Shown here: piece by piece, positions 34,764 through 40,729 of the stretch
Layout of the letters: each line of letters starts with the position of its first letter
How positions within the stretch are numbered: the first letter of the stretch is position 1
NCBI GenBank assembly: GCA_022773585.1
Contig: JALEZZ010000085.1
Coordinates: 1 to 40,729, forward strand
DNA from: Selenomonas sp.
Lineage (GTDB): Bacteria > Bacillota > Negativicutes > Selenomonadales > Selenomonadaceae
DNA length: 40,729 nt
Reading direction: 5' to 3'
Translations under genes and position numbers: made by a program
Notes under the pieces: model-generated
What the model was told of the DNA's origin: nothing
Database searches by the model: none
What the model saw: the letters and a program-made list of their open reading frames with translations, nothing else

Positions 34764-36359
34764 ATGGCCAATATTTATGAAATGGTCGATGCCTATTATG
34801 ACCAGCATCCCATCGCAGAATCGGCGGCGCCGCAGGAGCTGGTCGAGCAGTATTTCCGCCGACGCGCATGGAAAGGCGACGATTTTGACGACATGAAGGT
34901 CGACTGGGACCTCATCATGCTTTCCATCGAGGTCGTCACCTTGTATGATCTTTTCTCGCTGGACACCTTGCAGCCGGAGGAACTCCGCTACGTTGTCGGC
35001 CGCTATTTCGCGATGTACGATGTCGCGCATCCGACCGAGCAGGACGTGCAGAATGTCTTTGGCATCCTCAAGCGCTTCCTGCTGTTCCTGTTTCCCAAGG
35101 AGAAAAGCCAGATCGAGGAATCCATCGCTGATGCGTTGCGCGGCTATTATCCCGAGGGCCCCGGCGGGGCCTTCCAGATGCCGGAACTTGTGGAACCAGA
35201 GCTCTTTTCCTTTTCAGATGAGGATGGGGACGACGAAGAAGAACTGTCAGACGAAGCGTTCGAGCATCTGGATCAGTACATCAATGAATTCTTAGAGGCG
35301 TTTCAAAATTATTATCGTTCGCCGGTCTATCGCTTTGATGTCCAGCGCGCGCTTTATCTCTTTTTCGGCCCGATGTGGATGCGGACGGAGCTCGCGCTCG
35401 ATGAGGAGGCCATGCAGCAGCAGTTCCGGGTCTTCTGGGACTTCTTCATGTTTGACTATCATTTGATGAAAGATGACCAGACGCCGATCGAGCATTTCTT
35501 TGAGGAAAAAGATGCGGAAATCAAGGGGGACAAGCGCGTCGTCGTGCGCGACCTCCTGAAATCCCGTTTTACCATTTTCCGCATCGAGGCAGTTGAAGAG
35601 GATGCTGTCGTCTGCCAGGACTTGTTTTCCGATACCATGATGGAGCTGCCGCGCCCCGAAGAGGTGCCACCCGATTACCGCAAGATGCTGTTTTACGGCC
35701 ATATGCACGAAGAGGGCGTCATGCTTTTGAACGGCATCATTTCCGTGCCTGCTACGGCCGCGCTCCAGCGACGCATCCAGGAGGAGATCGAGCGGCTGTA
35801 TCATGTTTACCTCGTGCAGGAGCCGCAGGCAACGATCAAGGATTTTTTTGCGCGTCATGCAGCGGCGGTGCGTCATGTCATCGAGCAGATGACGTCGTAT
35901 GCGAAGCTGCGCGCCTTTGCGGAAATTGAGCTGCCGAAACCGCAGAAGAAGGCTGATCCCAAACTGCTCGAACGCCTCGAAGCTTCGGAACGGCGGCTCG
36001 AAACGCCGTTCCGAAAACTCAAATTTTCTCTGTTCGAACAGGGGCTTGTCAAACGCCTCTATCGCGATTTCTGTGCTGTCCGGCGCGATATGATGCCTCC
36101 AGAGCGGGAAGATGTCGTCCTCGCGACGGCAACGCTGCTCTTTGCCATCAATAACCTCAAGGATGTCGGGGACATGAAGGATTTCTTCCAGCTGTTCCAT
36201 ACGACAAAAGATGATGTGGAGGACTGCCTGACGGAATACTTCTTTTCCATTGGCAACTGGCGGCCGGATCCGCGCTATCTCTCGGAAACCGGATTCGTGA
36301 ATCTGCTGTTTGACTGGGAGGAGAACGAAGGACCGCAGGGAAAGGTTTTCGAGACATAA
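34764..36359 (+). CDS. uncharacterised 531-residue acidic cytoplasmic protein
   Basis: I do not recognise this protein. It has no signal peptide, membrane helix, cysteine cluster or nucleotide-binding motif. Residues 1-135 are helical and rich in aromatics and acids (AYYDQHPIAE, FRRRAWKGDDFDD). An acidic low-complexity linker (DEDGDDEEELSDEAF) comes next. A second helical part is followed by a beta-rich segment (about 260-345, from RFTIFRIEAVEEDAVVCQDL) that looks like a small barrel of the kind seen in SEC-C-linked proteins, though no SEC-C motif is present. The C-terminal third is helical again and ends FDWEENEGPQGKVFET. ATG at 34764 is preferred, with GGAG 12 nt upstream; ATG at 34746 has no site. 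Codon use matches its neighbours. Confidence 0.75.
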   Translation: MANIYEMVDAYYDQHPIAESAAPQELVEQYFRRRAWKGDDFDDMKVDWDLIMLSIEVVTLYDLFSLDTLQPEELRYVVGRYFAMYDVAHPTEQDVQNVFGILKRFLLFLFPKEKSQIEESIADALRGYYPEGPGGAFQMPELVEPELFSFSDEDGDDEEELSDEAFEHLDQYINEFLEAFQNYYRSPVYRFDVQRALYLFFGPMWMRTELALDEEAMQQQFRVFWDFFMFDYHLMKDDQTPIEHFFEEKDAEIKGDKRVVVRDLLKSRFTIFRIEAVEEDAVVCQDLFSDTMMELPRPEEVPPDYRKMLFYGHMHEEGVMLLNGIISVPATAALQRRIQEEIERLYHVYLVQEPQATIKDFFARHAAAVRHVIEQMTSYAKLRAFAEIELPKPQKKADPKLLERLEASERRLETPFRKLKFSLFEQGLVKRLYRDFCAVRRDMMPPEREDVVLATATLLFAINNLKDVGDMKDFFQLFHTTKDDVEDCLTEYFFSIGNWRPDPRYLSETGFVNLLFDWEENEGPQGKVFET

Positions 36360-36375
36360 GCAGGAACGTATTTCC

Positions 36376-36408
36376 ACAGCCTGGTTGCTGACGGCCGGGC
36401 TGTTTTTT
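36376..36408 (+). terminator. intrinsic terminator before recG
   Basis: A 9-bp stem with one G-U pair, ACAGCCTGG (36376-36384) with CCGGGCTGT (36395-36403), 10-nt loop, then a run of Ts. It ends the unknown gene's transcript 22 nt before the recG start. Confidence 0.8.
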
Positions 36409-36429
36409 GTAAAAAGAAAGGGGAGAGCG

Positions 36430-38517
36430 ATGAATCTGCTCGATTCCATCCAGTGTCTCAAGGGCATCGGGCCGAAGAAGGCGAAGCTGCTGCAGAAGCT
36501 CGGCATCACGACACTCTATGACCTCTTGACGTACTATCCGAAGAGCTATGAGGACCAGAGCGCGGTCACGCCGATTGCGCAGCTCGCGCCCGGCGAACGC
36601 GCGACGATTGCCGGGACAATCATGAATGTCGCCGAAAAGCAGGCGGGACGCCGCCGCATGACGATTTTGACGGCGCTCGTCGGCGACGGCACGGGCTTTG
36701 CGCGGGTGACGTGGTTCAACCAGCCATTCCTCAAACCGAAGCTCAAAGCTGGACGCCGCCTGTTCGTGACGGGCAAGGCCGCCTATGCCTATGGCGGGCG
36801 CGGGCAGATGGAGATTTCGCAGATGCAGTCGTATGCACTGCTCGATGAACAGGAGGACGGCGCCGGGCATCTCGGCATCTTTCCCGTCTACGCGGCGACG
36901 GATGGGCTGAACCAGACGTTCTTTCGCAAGACGATGCAGACGCTGCTCGCTGCTCTCGATGACGGAGAAGGAAGCGGCTTCGCGCTTTCGGAGGTGCTGC
37001 CGCAGGGCGTGGCGGCGCGGTATCATCTGCTGCCACGTGGCGCGGCGTTCCATGCGATTCATTTTCCAAAGGATGCAGACGAGCTCCGCGAGGCGCGGCG
37101 GCGGCTGGCGTTTGAAGAGCTCTACCTCATCCAGTGCGGCCTGCTGCTCCTCAAGAAGCAGGCGCGCGAGAAGCAGAAGGGCGTGCGCCACCTCGCTTGC
37201 AGCACGCTGTTCCGGCAGGCCTTTTCGCAGCTGCCGTTCCAGCTGACGGACGACCAAGCCGCCGTCTGGCAGGATATCTGCCGCAACATGGAGTCGGATA
37301 CGCCGATGCGCCGTCTCGTGCAGGGCGATGTCGGCTCAGGCAAGACCGTGCTCGCGCTCTTGGCGCTCGTCAAGACGGTCGAAAACGGCTTTCAGGGCGC
37401 ACTCATGGCGCCGACGGAAATCCTCGCGCGGCAGCACTACGAGACGTTCACGAAACAGCTTGCGGGCACGGGCATCCGCGTCGGCTTCCTCTCGGGGCAC
37501 ATCACGGCGAAGGAAAAACGCGAGCTCTATGAGCGCATCGCATCGCACGACGTCGACATCGTCATCGGCACGCATGCACTCTTGCAGGAAGGCGTGCAGT
37601 TCGCCGCGCTCGGTCTCGCCGTGACGGACGAGCAGCACCGCTTCGGCGTCGCGCAGCGATCGACGCTCGAAAAGCAGGGGACGGCACTCCCGGACGTCCT
37701 CGTCATGACGGCGACGCCGATCCCGCGCACGATGACGCTGACGGTCTACGGCGACCTCGACGTCTCCCAGGTGCGCCACCTGCCGCCGGGACGCAAGCCC
37801 GTGCGGACGTTCGTGCGCACGACGGACCGCCGCCCGCTCATCTACAAGTACGTGCGCACGCAGGCGGAAGCAGGGCGCCAGTCGTATGTTGTCTGTCCGC
37901 TCGTCGAGCAGAGCGACGAACAGGATCTGCCGTCTGCCGAAGAAGTCTATGATGAACTGCGCTATGGCATCCTGCGCGGCATCCCGTGCGGCCTCGTGCA
38001 CGGCCGCATGAAGGACGCCGAAAAAGAAGCCGTCATGCAGGCGTTCTACGAAAACCGCATCCGCGTCCTCGTCTCGACGACCGTCATCGAGGTCGGCGTC
38101 AACGTGCCGAATGCGACGACGCTCGTCGTCGAGCATGCCGACCGCTTCGGCCTTGCCCAGCTCCACCAGTTGCGAGGGCGCATCGGGCGCGGAGACCTCG
38201 CGTCGTACTGCATCCTCGTTTCGGACAGCAAGACCGACACGGCGCGCGAGCGCCTTTCGATCCTTGCCGCGACGCAGGACGGCTTCCAGCTCGCCGAAGA
38301 AGACCTGCGCCTGCGCGGACCCGGCCAGTTCTTCGGCGCGCGGCAGCACGGCCTGCCGGACCTCAAGATCGCTGACGTGCTGCGCGACACGGACATCCTG
38401 CTCGAAGCGCGCCAGGCGGCGCAGGAGACGCTTGGAAGGCAGGAAGACCTGAGCTTTGTTCGGCCGATTCTCGCCTCGCATTACAAGGAACAGTTTGAAC
38501 ATATTACCGATGTTTGA
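36430..38517 (+). CDS. recG: ATP-dependent DNA helicase RecG
   Basis: A 695-residue helicase that reverses stalled replication forks and moves Holliday junctions. The N-terminal wedge domain opens with a helix-hairpin-helix-like LKGIGPKKAKLLQKLGI, followed by the OB-fold (TIAGTIMNVAEKQAG). Walker A GDVGSGKT is at 299-306, the DEQH box at 400-403 (DEQHRFG), and motif III is TATPIPRTMTLT. The C-terminal helicase motifs include STTVIEVGVNVPNA and LRGRIGRG. ATG at 36430 follows GGGGAG; the frame is open further upstream to 36310, but that part overlaps the preceding gene and terminator. No clear promoter was found in the short gap. Confidence 0.96.
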   Translation: MNLLDSIQCLKGIGPKKAKLLQKLGITTLYDLLTYYPKSYEDQSAVTPIAQLAPGERATIAGTIMNVAEKQAGRRRMTILTALVGDGTGFARVTWFNQPFLKPKLKAGRRLFVTGKAAYAYGGRGQMEISQMQSYALLDEQEDGAGHLGIFPVYAATDGLNQTFFRKTMQTLLAALDDGEGSGFALSEVLPQGVAARYHLLPRGAAFHAIHFPKDADELREARRRLAFEELYLIQCGLLLLKKQAREKQKGVRHLACSTLFRQAFSQLPFQLTDDQAAVWQDICRNMESDTPMRRLVQGDVGSGKTVLALLALVKTVENGFQGALMAPTEILARQHYETFTKQLAGTGIRVGFLSGHITAKEKRELYERIASHDVDIVIGTHALLQEGVQFAALGLAVTDEQHRFGVAQRSTLEKQGTALPDVLVMTATPIPRTMTLTVYGDLDVSQVRHLPPGRKPVRTFVRTTDRRPLIYKYVRTQAEAGRQSYVVCPLVEQSDEQDLPSAEEVYDELRYGILRGIPCGLVHGRMKDAEKEAVMQAFYENRIRVLVSTTVIEVGVNVPNATTLVVEHADRFGLAQLHQLRGRIGRGDLASYCILVSDSKTDTARERLSILAATQDGFQLAEEDLRLRGPGQFFGARQHGLPDLKIADVLRDTDILLEARQAAQETLGRQEDLSFVRPILASHYKEQFEHITDV

Positions 38518-38547
38518 TGTATGGTGTATATTTTGTACACGTACATC
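38516..38547 (+). promoter_or_regulatory. operator-like inverted repeat before the dapB promoter
   Basis: A nested palindrome: GATGTA (38516-38521) with TACATC (38542-38547), enclosing GTGTA (38524-38528) with TACAC (38536-38540). It starts inside the recG stop codon and ends one base before the -35 box. No T-tract follows, so an operator is more likely than a terminator. Confidence 0.5.
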
Positions 38548-38577
38548 TTGACATGAATGATGGACATGCGATACAAT
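38548..38577 (+). promoter_or_regulatory. dapB-asd promoter
   Basis: Perfect -35 TTGACA (38548-38553), 18-bp spacer, -10 TACAAT (38572-38577). The start point is near 38584, leaving a leader of only about 24 nt, too short for a lysine riboswitch. Confidence 0.8.
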
Positions 38578-38607
38578 GAGGGCATATTTTTCTTGGAGGC
38601 GCATACA

Positions 38608-39402
38608 TTGACAACTGTATTCGTAAATGGAGCTTGCGGCCGCATGGGACAGGCCGTGCTCAAAGCCGTGCAGGAAGACGCGGACCTCAAACTCGTCGGA
38701 GCCGCTGACCTCAAGGGCGGCGCGGACGTCGGGGAGCTCGTCGGCCTGCCGAAAGCGGGCGTCACGGTCGAGACGGACCTCAAGGCGGCGCTCGAGCGTC
38801 TGCATCCCGAGGTCATGGTCGATTTCACGCGGCCCGACGTCGTATTTGAAAACGTCAAGACCGCGCTCGCGGCGCATGTGTCGCCGGTCGTCGGCACGAC
38901 GGGGCTGACGGACGCGCAGAAAGCGGAAATCGCAAAGCTCGCCGAGGCAAATGACACGCCGGCCTTCATCGCTCCGAATTTCGCCATCGGCGCTGTGCTC
39001 ATGATGGTCATGTGCAAGCAGGCCGCGAAGTACATGCTGGACGTCGAGATCATCGAGCTCCACCACGACAAGAAGCTCGATGCGCCGTCGGGCACGGCTG
39101 TCCAGACGGCGGCGATGATTGCCGAAGTCCGCAAGGCGCACAAGCAGGGCCATCCCGACGAAAAGGAAAAGCTCGCAGGCGCGCGCGGCGCGGACTACGA
39201 GGGCATGCACATCCACAGCGTCCGCCTGCCGGGCTACGTCGCGCATCAGGAAGTCATCTTCGGCGGCCTCGGCCAGACGCTGACGATCCGCCACGACTCC
39301 ATGAACCGCGAATCGTTCATGCCGGGCGTCGTGCTCGCGGCAAAGAAAGTACGCGGGCTCAAAGGCCTGACGGTCGGTTTGGATAAATTATTGGAGTTCT
39401 GA
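38608..39402 (+). CDS. dapB: 4-hydroxy-tetrahydrodipicolinate reductase
   Basis: A 264-residue NAD(P)H-dependent enzyme acting directly after DapA in the lysine/meso-DAP pathway. The nucleotide-binding motif is VNGACGRMGQAV at the N-terminus. The catalytic signature ELHHDKKLDAPSGTA contains the active-site histidines and lysine. The start is TTG at 38608, because GGAGG (38595-38599) lies 8 nt before it and the protein then begins as other DapBs do. An ATG at 38557 would lie upstream of the -10 box and cannot be used from this promoter. asd follows after 42 nt. Confidence 0.95.
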   Translation: MTTVFVNGACGRMGQAVLKAVQEDADLKLVGAADLKGGADVGELVGLPKAGVTVETDLKAALERLHPEVMVDFTRPDVVFENVKTALAAHVSPVVGTTGLTDAQKAEIAKLAEANDTPAFIAPNFAIGAVLMMVMCKQAAKYMLDVEIIELHHDKKLDAPSGTAVQTAAMIAEVRKAHKQGHPDEKEKLAGARGADYEGMHIHSVRLPGYVAHQEVIFGGLGQTLTIRHDSMNRESFMPGVVLAAKKVRGLKGLTVGLDKLLEF

Positions 39403-39444
39403 ATTTCGCCATCCATGTTCCATAAAGAAAGGTTGAAGATACCG

Positions 39445-40476
39445 ATGAAGAAGTACAATGTAGCCATCCTCGGCGCGACGGGCGCTGTCGGCCAGGAGTT
39501 CCTGCGCCTTATCGAAGAGCGCAACTTCCCGTTTGCAGACCTCAAGCTCCTCGCTTCCAAGCGTTCGGCGGGCAAGGTCATCAATTTCATGGGCAAGGAC
39601 TACACCGTTGAAGAAGCGACGGATGATTCTTTCGAGGGCGTGCAGATTGCGCTGTTCGCTGGCGGAGCGGCGAGCAAGCAGTTTGCTCCGGCCGCTGTCA
39701 AGGCGGGCGCCGTCGTCATCGACAACTCGAGCGCGTTCCGCATGGATCCCGAAGTGCCGCTGATCGTTCCGGAGGTCAACCCCGAGGCCATCAAAGAGCA
39801 CAAGGGCATCATCGCAAATCCGAACTGCTCGACGATCATCATGATGATGGCCGTCAAGCCTCTGCGCGACCTCTCGAAGATCAAACGCATCGTCGTTTCG
39901 ACGTATCAGGCCGTCTCGGGCGCAGGCAAAGAGGGCATGGCCGAGCTCGAACAGCAGGAAAAAGACCTCGCGGCTGGCAAGACGCCGGAAGCGAATGTGC
40001 TGCCCGTCGCGAAGCTGCCGAAGCATTATCAGATTGCTTCAAATGCCGTCCCGCAGATTGACGTCTTCCTCGACAACCTCTACACGAAAGAGGAAATGAA
40101 GATGGTCAACGAGACGCGCAAGATCCTCGGCGAGCCGGACCTCCCTGTGACGGCGACGACGGTGCGCGTGCCGGTCTATCGCAGCCATGCCGAGTCCGTC
40201 AACCTCGAGTTCGAGGACGAAGTCACGGTCGAAGCCGCGAAAAAAGCCATCGATGCGTTCCCTGGCGCCATCGTCAAGGACGATCCGTCACAGCAGCTCT
40301 ATCCGATGCCGCTCTTCACGTCGGGCAAGAACGATGTCGAAGTCGGCCGCATCCGCAAGGACGAATCCATCGCGCACGGCCTGAACCTCTGGGTCTGCGG
40401 CGACCAGATCCGCAAAGGCGCAGCCCTCAACGCACTGCAGATTGCGGAGTACATGATTGAACACGATATGTTCTGA
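39445..40476 (+). CDS. asd: aspartate-semialdehyde dehydrogenase
   Basis: A 343-residue NADPH-dependent enzyme that reduces aspartyl phosphate to aspartate semialdehyde, the precursor of lysine/DAP, threonine and methionine, and the co-substrate of DapA. GATGAVGQEF binds the cofactor. The catalytic cysteine is Cys128 in NPNCSTI, and STYQAVSGAG is the family signature. ATG at 39445 gives the standard KKYNVAILGATG start. Its Shine-Dalgarno is ordinary (AAAGG about 13 nt upstream). An ATG at 39415 lacks a site. Probably cotranscribed with dapB. Confidence 0.96.
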   Translation: MKKYNVAILGATGAVGQEFLRLIEERNFPFADLKLLASKRSAGKVINFMGKDYTVEEATDDSFEGVQIALFAGGAASKQFAPAAVKAGAVVIDNSSAFRMDPEVPLIVPEVNPEAIKEHKGIIANPNCSTIIMMMAVKPLRDLSKIKRIVVSTYQAVSGAGKEGMAELEQQEKDLAAGKTPEANVLPVAKLPKHYQIASNAVPQIDVFLDNLYTKEEMKMVNETRKILGEPDLPVTATTVRVPVYRSHAESVNLEFEDEVTVEAAKKAIDAFPGAIVKDDPSQQLYPMPLFTSGKNDVEVGRIRKDESIAHGLNLWVCGDQIRKGAALNALQIAEYMIEHDMF

Positions 40477-40493
40477 TAGATGAAAGGCTCCCA

Positions 40494-40522
40494 GGCTCCC
40501 TCTGAGAGGGAGCCTTTCTTTT
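40494..40522 (+). terminator. terminator after asd built from the repeat-family hairpin
   Basis: A perfect 10-bp palindromic stem, GGCTCCCTCT/AGAGGGAGCC around a single G (40494-40514), then TTTCTTTT. The stem is the same as the outer hairpin of the right arm of the element at 17129-17331. Confidence 0.85.
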
Positions 40523-40628
40523 GCCTTTTTCATGGGAATTTCTGCCAGACTGTGGTATCATAAAGAAAATCGTGCTTTTGGAGATAGAACAGCAGTTTAC
40601 AACTTTTGAGTCCTGAAAAATAAAATGA

Positions 40629-40707
40629 CGCATGACGCGCCTTTCGAAGTACAATAAGTCTGCAACAACAAATAGCTCGAAACGAGGCGTCATGCGATGG
40701 ACTTATT
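40629..40707 (+). repeat. interleaved inverted repeats upstream of the last gene
   Basis: CGCATGACGC (40629-40638) with GCGTCATGCG (40687-40696) and TTTCGA (40642-40647) with TCGAAA (40677-40682) are nested. AATAAGTC (40653-40660) pairs with GACTTATT (40700-40707) across them. A TACAAT between the arms (40650-40655) could be a -10 box. Confidence 0.55.
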
Positions 40708-40729
40708 ATACAACGAAAAGACGACGGTT
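40697..40729 (+). CDS. start of an unidentified gene, cut by the window edge
   Basis: ATG at 40697 opens a frame beginning MDLLYNEKTTV that runs off the window, with a GAGG site 9 nt upstream. An ATG at 40692 in another frame is also open but too close to that site. Eleven codons are not enough to name it. The structured repeats before it would fit either a regulated gene or the edge of a mobile element. Confidence 0.35.
   Translation, partial: MDLLYNEKTTV

Noticed and set aside
38518..38607. Lysine riboswitch before dapB
   Set aside because: The leader from the clear promoter is only about 24 nt, far too short.

Overview
The window is one continuous stretch of a GC-rich, densely coding bacterial chromosome. 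It looks like a member of the Bacillota, and the mix fits the Negativicutes (Selenomonas/Mitsuokella-like) best. The reasons are Firmicutes-style Shine-Dalgarno sites and promoters, a single-chain pyruvate:ferredoxin oxidoreductase (anaerobic metabolism), an iron-sulfur two-subunit serine dehydratase, a compact argC-J-B-D-F-G-H cluster, a tig-clpP-clpX-lon-ysxC block and an AhbA/AhbB pair. The taxonomic call is inference. Nearly all genes are on the plus strand; one (GT51 glycosyltransferase) is on the minus strand.

Layout. 1-2.7 kb: a structured leader with a possible 30-codon leader peptide, the CorA Mg2+/Co2+ channel and an APC amino-acid permease. 2.7-6.4 kb: pyruvate:ferredoxin oxidoreductase with its own promoter and terminator. 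6.4-9.6 kb: tRNA-Pro(CGG) and an M16C metallopeptidase. 9.6-12.2 kb: dapA, then sdaAB-sdaAA. 12.2-13.8 kb: a secreted protein of unknown function, convergent with a monofunctional peptidoglycan glycosyltransferase. 13.8-22.2 kb: the complete ornithine-to-arginine route argCJBDFGH, with a 203-bp MITE-like inverted-repeat element between argB and argD. 22.2-26 kb: HAD phosphatase, ComEC-like MBL lipoprotein, DUF3006 protein, AmiC-like amidase and GerMN lipoprotein, a probable envelope operon. 26-32.4 kb: trigger factor, ClpP, ClpX, Lon and the ribosome-assembly GTPase YsxC. 32.4-36.4 kb: siroheme decarboxylase AhbA/AhbB, a class I/II aminotransferase and an unrecognised 531-residue protein. 36.4-40.5 kb: recG, then dapB-asd. 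The last 200 bp hold the start of an unidentified gene preceded by interleaved inverted repeats.

How it fits together. DapA, DapB and Asd share the aspartate-semialdehyde/lysine-meso-DAP route, although dapA lies 29 kb from dapB-asd. The DAP goes into peptidoglycan, which the GT51 enzyme builds and the amidase cuts. The arg cluster recycles its acetyl group through ArgJ, so no separate ArgA or ArgE is needed. SdaAB/AA feeds serine carbon into pyruvate, the substrate of the oxidoreductase. Tig-ClpP-ClpX-Lon handle protein folding and turnover.

The points most worth a second look are regulatory or unclassified: the corA leader, whose hairpin buries the ribosome-binding site; the element inside the arg cluster and its solo relatives; palindromes at the nifJ, argC and dapB promoters; the argH terminator abutting the next start codon; and the 531-residue protein. 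I did not find a phage, CRISPR array, toxin-antitoxin pair or obvious defence system. All positions and motifs were read by eye; no database search was run.
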